Shown here: positions 18,934-27,308 of the stretch, in pieces | Layout of the letters: each line of letters opens with the position of its first letter | Position numbering within the stretch: position 1 is the first letter of the stretch | Source of the DNA: CAISIP01 sp039934375 | Lineage (GTDB): Bacteria > Pseudomonadota > Gammaproteobacteria > Burkholderiales > Burkholderiaceae_C | Assembly (NCBI GenBank): GCA_039934375.1 | Contig: JBDTMH010000001.1 | Location: forward strand, 1 to 64,000 | Direction: 5' to 3' | Length of the DNA stretch: 64,000 nt | The notes under the pieces: model-generated | What the model was told of the DNA's origin: nothing | Seen by the model: only the letters and a program-made list of their open reading frames with translations | Database searches by the model: none | Made by a program: the position numbers and the translations under genes

Positions 18934-19632
18934 ATGCCGGGTGGATCGCCACCCGGTTCTGTTGGAGCCTATTTGCCGCAAGCACTCACACTCGAGTCGC
19001 TTCCCTTGTTTCCACTGGGTACCGTGTTGTACCCGGGCGGGGTGTTGCCACTGCGCATCTTCGAGGTTCGTTATCTGGACATGATCGGCAAGTGTCACAA
19101 GGTCGGCGCGCCGTTCGGCGTGGTGGCGCTGACACGCGGCTCCGAGGTGCAACGTGCGCCGAACTCCGAGCCCACCGCAGAGGCCTTCCCCGACGAGACC
19201 TTTCATGACATCGGTACGCTGGCGACCATTACCGCGCTGTCGCGCCCGCAAGCCGGCCTGATGGAAATCCGATGCGTCGGTTTGCAGCGTTTCACACTGC
19301 GCCGGCGCGAAAAGTTGCGCCACGGCTTGTGGGTCGGCGACGTGGAGCAACTGCCTGACGACCTGCCCACGCCGGTTCCGCCAGATCTGTTGCCGATCGC
19401 CCAGAGTCTGGGCCGGCTGGTCGAGCGGCTGCAGCAACAAGGCATGTCGGAGGCACAGTTGCCGATGGACCTGCCGCTGCGCCTGGACGACTGTGGCTGG
19501 GTTGCCAACCGCTGGTGTGAATTGCTCGGCCTCGCGCCGGAGTTGCAGCAGCGCATGATGGTGCTGGACAACCCGTTGGTGCGACTGGAACTGGTCGGCG
19601 ACATCCTGCAACGCCACGGCATCGAACTCTGA
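18934..19632 (+). CDS. LON peptidase N-terminal (substrate-binding) domain protein
   Basis: A stand-alone homologue of the N-terminal domain of Lon protease, without the ATPase or protease parts. The opening LPLFPLGTVLYPGGVLPLRIFEVRYLDM is diagnostic. The function of these single-domain proteins in bacteria is poorly defined; a role in substrate recognition or proteostasis is inference from Lon. About 232 residues start at ATG 18934. TTG 18973 is an attractive alternative because GGAG lies five bases before it and most family members begin only a few residues before LPLFPLG. It is 17 bases behind the aminotransferase gene. Confidence 0.83.
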   Translation: MPGGSPPGSVGAYLPQALTLESLPLFPLGTVLYPGGVLPLRIFEVRYLDMIGKCHKVGAPFGVVALTRGSEVQRAPNSEPTAEAFPDETFHDIGTLATITALSRPQAGLMEIRCVGLQRFTLRRREKLRHGLWVGDVEQLPDDLPTPVPPDLLPIAQSLGRLVERLQQQGMSEAQLPMDLPLRLDDCGWVANRWCELLGLAPELQQRMMVLDNPLVRLELVGDILQRHGIEL

Positions 19633-19640
19633 GCAACCGA

Positions 19641-19673
19641 ACCCCGCGCGGCGCTGTTTCTTGTGCGTGGGGT
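19641..19673 (+). terminator. Hairpin downstream of Lon-domain gene
   Basis: The arms ACCCCGCGC (19641-19649) and GCGTGGGGT (19665-19673) can pair over nine positions with one G-U pair and a 15-base loop. It lies eight bases after the stop codon and about 150 bases before ccmA. It lacks a following T-run, so it may only stabilise the mRNA end. The rest of 19674-19820 shows no gene and should hold the ccm promoter. Confidence 0.3.
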
Positions 19674-19820
19674 GCGGGTCTTGCGGTCCGGCGCGGGTGG
19701 CTGGCGCCGGGCGCCGATAATCGCCGTTTGTAGCCGCGACGGCTTCAACGGCCGGCGGGTTTGCCTGCTGAGGTGGCCGCGCGCTGCCTGGCTGAACCTC
19801 TTTTTTCGATTCTCTGCCTC

Positions 19821-20474
19821 GTGAATCCGACTGCTGCCGCCTTGCTGGAACTCCGGGACGTGACGTGCGTGCGGGGTGGTCGCGCCTTGTTCAGCCGCTT
19901 GCAGTGCCGGCTTTCGGCCGGGCAGTTGTTGCGGGTGCGCGGTGTCAATGGCGCCGGCAAGACCAGTCTGCTGCGCATGGTGTGCGGCCTGTTGCCGCCG
20001 GCTGAGGGCCAGGTGCTGTGGCGCGGCGAGCGGATCGGCGATCTGGGCGGTCAATTCGGCCGCGAACTGGTGTATCTGGGCCATGCGGCGGCACTCAAGG
20101 ACGACCTGACCGGCCCGGAAAATCTGCAGACCGCGTGCTTGCTCGGCGGCCTGGTGGTGACACCGGCGCAGGCGCGCGCCGCGTTGGCGCAGGCCGGATT
20201 GCCAGGGCGCTGGCGGGTTCCTGCGCGCCAGTTGTCGCAGGGGCAGCGCCGGCGGGTTGCACTGGCGCGCCTGTTGTTGTGCCGCGATGTGCCATTGTGG
20301 GTGCTGGACGAGCCGTTCAATGCGCTGGACAGCGATGCGACCGACTGGTTGTGTGGCGTGGTCTCCGCGCATCTGGATGCCGGCGGGCTGGTCGTGCTGA
20401 CCAGCCACCAGGATGTGGCGCTGGACGCGCCGGCCGAACGGCTGGTGCCCTTGCTGCTGGAAAAAGCGCCGTGA
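19821..20474 (+). CDS. ccmA: Cytochrome c biogenesis ABC exporter ATPase CcmA
   Basis: A 217-residue ATPase of the CcmAB complex, which energises release of haem-loaded CcmE in System I cytochrome c maturation. Walker A GVNGAGKT (41-48), signature LSQGQRRRVALARL and Walker B LWVLDEPFNALD are present, and the small size is typical of CcmA. GTG 19821 is the best start; the frame stays open to a TTG at 19761, but family proteins begin with a few residues before the LELRDV strand. It is the first gene of the ccm operon. Its stop overlaps the ccmB GTG by four bases. Confidence 0.93.
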   Translation: MNPTAAALLELRDVTCVRGGRALFSRLQCRLSAGQLLRVRGVNGAGKTSLLRMVCGLLPPAEGQVLWRGERIGDLGGQFGRELVYLGHAAALKDDLTGPENLQTACLLGGLVVTPAQARAALAQAGLPGRWRVPARQLSQGQRRRVALARLLLCRDVPLWVLDEPFNALDSDATDWLCGVVSAHLDAGGLVVLTSHQDVALDAPAERLVPLLLEKAP

Positions 20475-21262
20475 GCCGCCGGACCGCTCGCACTCCGGAT
20501 CCTGATTCGCGCGCAGCAACGCGCAGTTCCGTCGTCGGCATTCCCGTCGCAACCGAGGGCGTGTCGGCGACGGCCGCGCTGATGCGCGCCAGCATTTTCG
20601 GCGCGATGCGTGCGCTGGTGCTGCGCGACCTGCGTCTGGCACTGCGCCGGCGCGCCGATCCGCTCAGTGTGCTGGTGTTCTTTGTGCTGGTCGCCAGTCT
20701 GTTTCCTCTGGGCGTCGGCCCCGAGCCCGCGTTGCTGCGCAGCATGGGCCCTGGCGTGGTCTTCGTGGCGGCGCTGCTGGCGGCGATGTTGTCGCTCGGC
20801 CGTCTGTTTGCCGACGACTACCAGGATGGCACACTGGAGCAATTGCTGTTGTCGGCCTGCCCGCTGCCCTTGCTGGCGCTGGCCAAGATCCTGGCACACT
20901 GGATCGGCTCTGGACTGTTGCTGGCCCTGATCTCGCCCTTGCTGGCCCTGCAGTTTGACCTGGGCTGGCCGGCCACCGGGGTATTGCTGCTGGCGCTGTT
21001 GACCGTCACGCCGCTGCTGAGCTTGATCGGAGCGGTGGGGGCCGCGCTGACGGTCGGTGTGCGTGGCGCGGCGGTGCTGATGCCGCTGCTGGTGCTGCCT
21101 CTGTGTGTTCCGGTGCTTATTTTTGGAACGGCTGCCGTGGATGCGAGTCGTACCGGCATGTCGGTCGAAGGTCACTTCTCGTTGTTGCTTGCGTTTCTGG
21201 TGCTGGCCCTGATCGGCGCACCCTGGGCGACCGCCACCGCATTGCGGATCGCGTTGGAATGA
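20471..21262 (+). CDS. ccmB: Haem exporter/CcmAB permease CcmB
   Basis: A polytopic inner-membrane protein with six hydrophobic segments, the membrane partner of CcmA. The LRDLRLALRRRADPLSVLVFF start of the domain and FADDYQDGTLEQLLLS are family landmarks. With GTG 20471 (GTGA overlap with ccmA) it has 263 residues, including about 37 hydrophilic residues not found in E. coli CcmB. ATG 20582 would give 226 residues, closer to the usual length. The overlap favours the long form, homology the short. A CcmB extension of this kind has no known role. Confidence 0.92.
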   Translation: MSRRTARTPDPDSRAATRSSVVGIPVATEGVSATAALMRASIFGAMRALVLRDLRLALRRRADPLSVLVFFVLVASLFPLGVGPEPALLRSMGPGVVFVAALLAAMLSLGRLFADDYQDGTLEQLLLSACPLPLLALAKILAHWIGSGLLLALISPLLALQFDLGWPATGVLLLALLTVTPLLSLIGAVGAALTVGVRGAAVLMPLLVLPLCVPVLIFGTAAVDASRTGMSVEGHFSLLLAFLVLALIGAPWATATALRIALE

Positions 21263-21343
21263 GGCCGTTGCCGCGATGGATTACCCCGATCGGGACAGCA
21301 GGCTTGGCGACTAGGGTAAATTCAGAGGCTCGCTATATTTGTC

Positions 21344-22087
21344 ATGGCCGATAAACGGATCAACTGGTTCAAGTACGCTGCGCCGCAGAGTTTCTATCCG
21401 CTGGCGGGGCGGATGCTGCCGTGGTTTTCGCTCGCGGCCGTGCTGCTGTGCGCGATCGGTCTGTATCTGGGCCTGTGGGTTGCGCCGACCGATGCCCAGC
21501 AGGGCGACGCGTATCGCATCATCTTCATCCATGTGCCTTCCGCCTGGATGTCCATGGTGGTCTACCTGGCGATGGCATTCTGGGCCGCGATCGGCCTGGT
21601 CTTCAACTCCCGGCTGTCGTCGATGCTGGCGACGGCGCTGGCGCCCACCGGCGCCTGGATGACGTTCATAGCGCTGTGGACTGGCGCCTTGTGGGGCAAA
21701 CCGACTTGGGGCACCTGGTGGGTCTGGGACGCCCGACTCACGTCGGAGCTGGTTCTGCTGTTTCTTTACATCGGTTACATGTCCTTGCATGCAGCAATCG
21801 AAGACACGCGCCGCGCCGACCGTTCGGCCGCGCTGCTGGCGATCGTCGGCGTGGTCAACGTGCCGATCATCTACTTCTCGGTCAAATGGTGGAATACCCT
21901 GCACCAGGGCGCGTCGGTCAGCCTCACCAATGCACCGAGCATGGCGCCGCCGATGCTGATCGGCATGCTGGTGATGAGCCTGGCCTTCTGGGCCTATTGC
22001 ATTGCCGTGGTGCTGGCGCGGGTGCGTACCGTCATTCTCGAACGCGAGCGGCATACCCAATGGGTGCGCAAGGTGGTGGCGGCATGA
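21344..22087 (+). CDS. ccmC: Haem handling protein CcmC
   Basis: A 247-residue six-helix membrane protein that passes haem to CcmE in the periplasm. The tryptophan-rich haem-binding loop is clear (WGTWWVWDARLTSELVL), flanked by the two conserved periplasmic His residues in IIFIHVPSAWMSM and WWNTLHQG. It matches CcmC in length and order. It is separated from ccmB by 81 bases, the largest gap in the ccm operon apart from the stretch before ccmI. Its stop codon overlaps a tiny 18-codon frame that leads to ccmD. Confidence 0.95.
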   Translation: MADKRINWFKYAAPQSFYPLAGRMLPWFSLAAVLLCAIGLYLGLWVAPTDAQQGDAYRIIFIHVPSAWMSMVVYLAMAFWAAIGLVFNSRLSSMLATALAPTGAWMTFIALWTGALWGKPTWGTWWVWDARLTSELVLLFLYIGYMSLHAAIEDTRRADRSAALLAIVGVVNVPIIYFSVKWWNTLHQGASVSLTNAPSMAPPMLIGMLVMSLAFWAYCIAVVLARVRTVILERERHTQWVRKVVAA

Positions 22088-22140
22088 GTGATTCCATGCT
22101 GGCCCCACCGGCCGCGTGCCGAACCGAAGGTCGCCGATGA
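22084..22140 (+). CDS. 18-codon linker ORF between ccmC and ccmD
   Basis: ATG 22084 overlaps the ccmC stop (ATGA). The frame encodes MSDSMLAPPAACRTEGRR and ends with a TGA whose first two bases are inside the ccmD ATG (CGATGA). Both junctions have the geometry of translational coupling. The ccmD Shine-Dalgarno (GAAGG at 22126-22130) is within it. It has no recognised homologue and may be a coupling device rather than a functional peptide, or simply chance. Confidence 0.3.
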   Translation: MSDSMLAPPAACRTEGRR

Positions 22141-22322
22141 GCGGGTCGAGCTGGTCGGATTTTGTCGCCATGGGCGGCTACGGTCTCTATGTCTGGGGCT
22201 CGTTCGCAATGTGTGGCGCGGTGCTGGCGCTTGAACTCGGCCTGCTGGTTTTGCGCCGGCGCAGCTTGCGTGGCGATATCGAAGAGGGCGTCGACAATCC
22301 CGACGCAGGAGCACAGGCATGA
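22137..22322 (+). CDS. ccmD: Haem exporter protein CcmD
   Basis: A 61-residue small membrane protein with a single hydrophobic helix (GGYGLYVWGSFAMCGAVLAL) and a charged C-terminus, as expected for CcmD. In System I it binds CcmABC and helps release holo-CcmE. Start ATG 22137 has GAAGG six bases upstream; an in-frame ATG at 22116 is less likely. It overlaps ccmE by four bases. Confidence 0.9.
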   Translation: MSGSSWSDFVAMGGYGLYVWGSFAMCGAVLALELGLLVLRRRSLRGDIEEGVDNPDAGAQA

Positions 22323-22807
22323 AACCCCGTACCAAACGCGCGCTGGCCGTGGTGCTGGCACTGGCGGCACTGGCAATTGCCAGTGCGCTGGTGCTGCGCG
22401 CCTTTCAAAGCAATCTGGTGTTTTTCTTCAGTCCCAGCCAGGTCGTGGCCAAGGAAGCGCCGCATGAACGCAGTTTTCGCATTGGCGGCCTGGTCGAACA
22501 GGGCAGCATTGTCCGTGACGCACAGAGCCTGACGGTGCGTTTTGCGGTCACTGACCTGGCGCACACCATTCCGGTCACCTACACCGGATTGCTGCCCGAC
22601 CTGTTCAAGGAAGGCAAGGGTGTGGTGGCCGAGGGCAAACTGGGTTCCGACGGCCTGTTCCACGCCAACCAGGTGCTGGCCAAACATGACGAAAACTACA
22701 TGCCGCCGGAGGCGGCACAAGCCTTGAAGAATGCAGCCGCGCACAAGGAGCAGTCGACCGCCACCTTGTCGATGTCACCCTCCACCTCAGCCGGAGCCAA
22801 ACCGTGA
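22319..22807 (+). CDS. ccmE: Cytochrome c maturation haem chaperone CcmE
   Basis: A 162-residue periplasmic haem chaperone anchored by one N-terminal helix. His123 in QVLAKHDENYMPPE is the residue that binds haem covalently, and Tyr127 is the conserved axial ligand candidate. The OB-fold core runs from about 45 to 125. The C-terminal tail is Ser/Thr-rich and flexible. It overlaps ccmD and ccmF by four bases on each side, so synthesis of the whole haem relay is coupled. Confidence 0.95.
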   Translation: MKPRTKRALAVVLALAALAIASALVLRAFQSNLVFFFSPSQVVAKEAPHERSFRIGGLVEQGSIVRDAQSLTVRFAVTDLAHTIPVTYTGLLPDLFKEGKGVVAEGKLGSDGLFHANQVLAKHDENYMPPEAAQALKNAAAHKEQSTATLSMSPSTSAGAKP

Positions 22808-24861
22808 TTTACGAATTGGGCCATCTGGCCCTGATCCTGGCCTTGACCATGGCACTGTCGCAGAGCGTGTTGCCGCTGATCGGGGCGCAGACCGGCAATG
22901 CCGCCTGGATGGCACTGGCGCGACCCTCGGCGCGTGGTCAGTTCCTGTTCCTGGTAATCGCCTATGGCTGCCTGACCCACGCCTTCATCACCAACGACTT
23001 CTCGATTGCGCTGGCCGCGAACCATTCCAACTCGACGCTGCCGCTGATCTATCGCATCACGGCGGTGTGGGGCAACCATGAAGGCTCGATCCTGTTGTGG
23101 TCGCTGATCCTGTCGGGCTGGACGCTGGCGGTGTCGATCTTCTCGCGCCAGCTGGACGACCGCATGGTTGCGCGGGTGCTGGGCGTGATGGGCCTGATCA
23201 GTTGTGGCTTCATGTTGTTCACGCTGCTCACGTCCAACCCGTTCGAGCGTATGTTTCCGCCGCCGGCCGACGGCAATGACCTCAACCCCTTGCTGCAGGA
23301 CCCGGGCATGGTGATCCACCCGCCGATGCTGTACATGGGTTACGTGGGATTCGTGGTCGCCTTTGCGTTTGCCGTGTCGGCCCTGTTGTCTGGCCGACTC
23401 GATGCCGCCTGGGCGCGCTGGTCGCGCCCCTGGACCACGGTCGCGTGGTGCTTTCTGACCTGCGGCATTGCGCTGGGCAGCTTCTGGGCCTATTACGAAC
23501 TCGGCTGGGGTGGCTGGTGGTTCTGGGATCCGGTCGAAAACGCGTCCTTCATGCCCTGGCTGGTCGGCACTGCGCTGATCCATTCGCTGGCCGTCACCGA
23601 GAAACGTGGCGGCTTCAAGATGTGGACCGCCCTGCTGGCCATACTGGCGTTCTCGCTGTCGCTGCTGGGAACCTTCATCGTGCGCTCCGGCGTGCTCAGT
23701 TCGGTCCATGCATTTGCCAGCGATCCGGCACGCGGCGTCTTCATCCTGGCGTTCCTGGCGCTGGTCATTGGCGGTTCGCTGACGCTGTTCGCCTGGCGCG
23801 CGCCGCGGGTGGGCCTGGGCGGCGGCTTCGAGCCGGTCTCGCGCGAATCGATGCTGCTGGCCAACAACGTGCTGCTGCTGGTAGCGGCGTCGGCGGTGCT
23901 GCTGGGCACCTTGTACCCGCTGGTCATCGATGCCTTGGGCATGGGCAAGTTGTCGGTCGGGCCGCCGTATTTCGACACCGTCTTCGTGCCGCTGATGACG
24001 CCGGCGCTGTTCCTGATGGGTATCGGCCCGATCGCGCGCTGGCGCCAGGCCAGCCTGCCAGACCTGGCCTGGCGCCTGCGCTGGGCATTCGGTGTCAGCG
24101 TGGCGAGTGCTGTGGTGGCGTTTTTCGCGCTGGGCAAATGGACGCCGATGATCGGCCTGGGGCTGGCGCTGGCAGCGTGGATTGCCAGTACCACGGTTCT
24201 CAATCTTGTCACCCGACTGCAGGAAAACGGCTCGCCGCAATGGTCGCGCCGCTTCCTGGCCCAGCCCGGTAGCTACTACGGCATGCTGCTGGCGCACTTC
24301 GGCGTTGCGGTGTTCGTCGTCGGCGTCACCGTGGTCAGCGGCTTTGCGACCGAGAACGACGTGCGCATGGAGCCCGGCGACACGGCCAGCGTCGCGGGTT
24401 ACCAAGTGCGGCTGGACAAGATCGAGGATGTGAAGGGGCCGAATTACCAGGCTTCGCGCGCCACGCTGACGATCAGCCGTGATGGCCAGGTGGTGTCCAC
24501 TGTCACGCCGGATCGGCGCGTCTACAACGTCAGCCGCTCGCCGATGACCGAGGTGGCGATCGACCGCAGTCTGCTGCGCGATGTCTATATTGCGCTCGGA
24601 GATCCGGTCAGCGCCACGGCCTGGAGCGTGCGCCTGCACCACAAGCCCTTTGTGAACTGGATCTGGCTCGGCTGCGTGCTGATGGCGCTGGGCGGTTTGA
24701 TGGCGGTAATGGACCGGCGTTATCGCAAGGTGCGGGTGCAGCGCCGCGTTCCAGTGCGGGCCGGCGCGGATGCGGGCGCGGGTGGCCGCCCGGCCTCGGT
24801 GCCGAAACCCTCGGCCGCCGCCGTAGCGGTGCGATCCGACGCTGCGTCATCGTCGCCATGA
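22804..24861 (+). CDS. ccmF: Cytochrome c haem lyase subunit CcmF
   Basis: A 685-residue polytopic protein of about 15 membrane helices that attaches haem to apocytochrome with CcmH and CcmI. The WWD motif (GWGGWWFWDPVENASFMPW) and conserved His-containing segments (MVIHPPMLYMGY, AVTEKRGGFKMW) are intact. It starts with GTG 22804, overlapping ccmE, and ends overlapping ccmG. The C-terminal 40 residues after the last helix are rich in Arg, Ala and Gly and look unstructured. Confidence 0.95.
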   Translation: MIYELGHLALILALTMALSQSVLPLIGAQTGNAAWMALARPSARGQFLFLVIAYGCLTHAFITNDFSIALAANHSNSTLPLIYRITAVWGNHEGSILLWSLILSGWTLAVSIFSRQLDDRMVARVLGVMGLISCGFMLFTLLTSNPFERMFPPPADGNDLNPLLQDPGMVIHPPMLYMGYVGFVVAFAFAVSALLSGRLDAAWARWSRPWTTVAWCFLTCGIALGSFWAYYELGWGGWWFWDPVENASFMPWLVGTALIHSLAVTEKRGGFKMWTALLAILAFSLSLLGTFIVRSGVLSSVHAFASDPARGVFILAFLALVIGGSLTLFAWRAPRVGLGGGFEPVSRESMLLANNVLLLVAASAVLLGTLYPLVIDALGMGKLSVGPPYFDTVFVPLMTPALFLMGIGPIARWRQASLPDLAWRLRWAFGVSVASAVVAFFALGKWTPMIGLGLALAAWIASTTVLNLVTRLQENGSPQWSRRFLAQPGSYYGMLLAHFGVAVFVVGVTVVSGFATENDVRMEPGDTASVAGYQVRLDKIEDVKGPNYQASRATLTISRDGQVVSTVTPDRRVYNVSRSPMTEVAIDRSLLRDVYIALGDPVSATAWSVRLHHKPFVNWIWLGCVLMALGGLMAVMDRRYRKVRVQRRVPVRAGADAGAGGRPASVPKPSAAAVAVRSDAASSSP

Positions 24862-25382
24862 AGAAGTTCCTGATTCCCCTGGCCATCTTCCTGGTGTTGG
24901 TCGGTTTCCTGGCCGTCGGCCTGGGTCTGGATCCGCGCAAGGTTCCGTCTCCGCTGATCGACAAGCCGGCGCCGGCGTTCAGCCTGCCGTTGCTGGACGC
25001 GCCCGAGCAGACACTGTCGGCCAAGGATCTGCTCGGCAAGGTCTGGATCCTCAACGTCTGGGCGTCCTGGTGCGTGGCCTGCCGCATCGAGCATCCACTG
25101 CTGGTGGAGTTCTCGAAGATGGGCGTGGTGCCGATGTACGGCTTGAACTACAAGGACAAGCGCGACGACGCGATGGGCTGGCTCGGCAAGTTCGGCAACC
25201 CGTACACCCGTTCGCTGTCTGACACCGAAGGCCTGGTCGGCATCGATTTCGGTGTGTACGGCGTGCCCGAGACCTTCGTCATCGACAAGCAGGGCGTGAT
25301 TCGATACAAGCAGATCGGCCCGGTCACTCCCGAGGTATTGCGTGACGACATCATCCCGCTGGTCAGGAAACTCGGTGGCTGA
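24858..25382 (+). CDS. ccmG: Thiol:disulfide interchange protein CcmG/DsbE
   Basis: A 174-residue periplasmic thioredoxin-like protein tethered by an N-terminal helix (FLIPLAIFLVLVGFLAVGLG). The active site is WASWCVAC with Cys72 and Cys75, and the cis-Pro segment is YGVPETFVID. It keeps apocytochrome CxxCH cysteines reduced for haem attachment. It overlaps ccmF by four bases and ccmH by eight. Confidence 0.95.
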   Translation: MKKFLIPLAIFLVLVGFLAVGLGLDPRKVPSPLIDKPAPAFSLPLLDAPEQTLSAKDLLGKVWILNVWASWCVACRIEHPLLVEFSKMGVVPMYGLNYKDKRDDAMGWLGKFGNPYTRSLSDTEGLVGIDFGVYGVPETFVIDKQGVIRYKQIGPVTPEVLRDDIIPLVRKLGG

Positions 25383-25875
25383 CGCGCGGCCGCACGGTTG
25401 GCGTCGCCTGGCAGCGCCGCTCGTTGCCTGCGTGTTGGCGCTGGTGCTGGTCGGCGCCGGCGCCAAGCAGGCCGTACCGGAGTCGGATGACCCGGTGCTC
25501 GAGGCGCGCATGCTGGCCATCGCCGAAGAACTGCGTTGCCTGGTGTGCCAGAACGAAACCATTGCCGCGTCGCATGCCGACCTGGCGGTCGATTTGCGCA
25601 AGCAGATCCGGCTCAAGTTGACAGCAGGCCAGTCGAAACAGCAGATCGTCGATTTCATGGTCGCGCGGTATGGCGAATTCGTGTTGTACCGCCCGCCACT
25701 CAAGGCCAGCACGTTGCTGCTGTGGCTGGGACCCTTCGTGCTGCTGATCGTGGGCGCGGTGGTGATGGCGATCAATATCCGGCGGCGCCGACGCGGGGTA
25801 CTCGCGCAGACGTGGAGTCCGGAGCAAGCGCAGCGCGCGCGGGCCTTGCTCGACGAAGGGGCGGGTCCGTCATGA
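25375..25875 (+). CDS. ccmH: Cytochrome c biogenesis protein CcmH (CcmH/CycL N-domain type)
   Basis: A 166-residue membrane-anchored thioredoxin-like protein. The LRCLVCQN motif (Cys55, Cys58) binds or reduces the apocytochrome haem site. A signal anchor precedes it and a C-terminal helix (LLLWLGPFVLLIVGAVVMAI) follows. GTG 25375, with AGGAA upstream, is preferred to ATG 25342, which would overlap ccmG by 41 bases. It corresponds to the N-terminal half of E. coli CcmH; the TPR half is the separate ccmI gene next door. Confidence 0.92.
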   Translation: MADARPHGWRRLAAPLVACVLALVLVGAGAKQAVPESDDPVLEARMLAIAEELRCLVCQNETIAASHADLAVDLRKQIRLKLTAGQSKQQIVDFMVARYGEFVLYRPPLKASTLLLWLGPFVLLIVGAVVMAINIRRRRRGVLAQTWSPEQAQRARALLDEGAGPS

Positions 25876-25951
25876 TGGTCTCGGCCTTTGCCTGTTGCGT
25901 CCGCCGTCCGTGGGGGATGGCTATTTCTTGGGGGCGCCCTGGCGTTTTCGC

Positions 25952-27274
25952 ATGAGCTTGTTTCTGGTGGGAATGCTGGGGCTGATTGCCCTGGCTCTGG
26001 GGTTTGTTTTGCCGCCGTTACTGCGGCGCAAGCCGGGTGTTTCGACTGCCGCGACCGTGCTCGATGCACGCCGCGCCAATTTGCAGGTGCTGCGCGAGCA
26101 GCTGGCAAGTCTCGAGGCCGATCTTTCTGCAGGGACCATCGATGCCGATCAGTACCAGCTCAGCCGTACCGACATCGAGCGCCGCGCGCTCGACGAGGAG
26201 CAGGCAGCCGAACACGATGCGGGGGCGCTGGCGCCGCGCCGCGCCACCCGCTCGGCCGTGGTCGTGGGCCTGGCGATACCGCTGTTCGCGGTGCTGTTGT
26301 ATGCGGCGCTGGGCCGGCCCCAGGCGGTTGAACTGGACGTAGCCGCAGCGCCGTCGGGCGAGGTCACGCTGCCGCAGGTCGAGGCGATGGTCGATCGATT
26401 GGCAAAGCGCCTGGAAAGCCAGACCACGGCGCAGCAAGGCGACCTGCAGGGCTGGACCATGCTGGCCAACTCCTACGCGGTGTTGCAGCGCTTCCCCGAG
26501 GCGAGCAAGGCCTTTGCCCGGGCGCGCGCGCTGGCGCCCGACAGCGCGCAATTGCTGGCCGACCATGCCGATGTGCTGGCGATGCTGCAGAACCAGAGCG
26601 TCGAAGGCGAGCCGGGACGGCTGGTGATGCGCGCCTTGCAGATCGATCCGCACAACCTCAAGGCGCTGACCATGGCCGGCAGTTGGGCCTTTGAGCGGCG
26701 CGACTATGTCGGCGCGGTCAACTACTGGAGCCAGGCCCAGCCGCTGGCGCCACCTGGCAGCGACTTCGCCGCCGGTCTGGCCAACAGCCTGCAGCAGGCG
26801 CGTGCCGCGGCGGCACAAAGCGGGCAACCGTTGGCGGCCGAGAGCCCTGCTACGGACAAGGCGCAGCACCAGGGCGCGACGCCAGCCGATGGTGGCAACA
26901 AGAAGCCGGCGGTGGCGGGCAATGCCAGTGCCGGGCAGGTCAGCGGCGAGGTGCAGGTGACACCGGTGCTGGCCAAACGCATTCGTCCCGGCGACACCTT
27001 GTTCGTGTTTGCACGTGCGACCGAAGGGCCGCGCATGCCGCTGGCGATCATCCGCAATACCGCTTCGGGACTGCCCTTCACTTTCACGCTGGATGACAGC
27101 AGTGCGATGGCGCCGCAACTGCGCATCTCCGGATTCAAGCAGGTCATCGTCGGCGCGCGAATTTCTGCCTCCGGCGAGGCCACGCCGCGCAGCGGTGACC
27201 TGATGGGGCAACTCGGACCGGTCGACGTGGGCGCGGGCAAACTCGTGCTGATGATCGACAGCGTCGTTCCCTGA
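25952..27274 (+). CDS. ccmI: Cytochrome c biogenesis TPR protein CcmI
   Basis: A 440-residue protein with two N-terminal helices (residues 2-22 and about 95-115) and a cytoplasmic loop between them containing the leucine-rich RRANLQVLREQLASLEADL segment. A periplasmic TPR region follows (SYAVLQRFPEASKAFARARALAPDS and a second repeat) with a C-terminal beta-domain (RIRPGDTLFVFARA). It presents apocytochrome c to the CcmF/CcmH lyase. ATG 25952 starts at the first membrane helix; upstream codons back to 25895 are poor candidates. It closes the ccm operon. Confidence 0.9.
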   Translation: MSLFLVGMLGLIALALGFVLPPLLRRKPGVSTAATVLDARRANLQVLREQLASLEADLSAGTIDADQYQLSRTDIERRALDEEQAAEHDAGALAPRRATRSAVVVGLAIPLFAVLLYAALGRPQAVELDVAAAPSGEVTLPQVEAMVDRLAKRLESQTTAQQGDLQGWTMLANSYAVLQRFPEASKAFARARALAPDSAQLLADHADVLAMLQNQSVEGEPGRLVMRALQIDPHNLKALTMAGSWAFERRDYVGAVNYWSQAQPLAPPGSDFAAGLANSLQQARAAAAQSGQPLAAESPATDKAQHQGATPADGGNKKPAVAGNASAGQVSGEVQVTPVLAKRIRPGDTLFVFARATEGPRMPLAIIRNTASGLPFTFTLDDSSAMAPQLRISGFKQVIVGARISASGEATPRSGDLMGQLGPVDVGAGKLVLMIDSVVP

Positions 27275-27308
27275 GGCTGGCATCAAACCCGTCAATGAAT
27301 CCGGCAGC

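Noticed and set aside
22696..24642. A 648-residue open frame on the minus strand
   Set aside because: It is antisense to ccmF; composition is dominated by Arg, Gln and His as expected for shadow frames.
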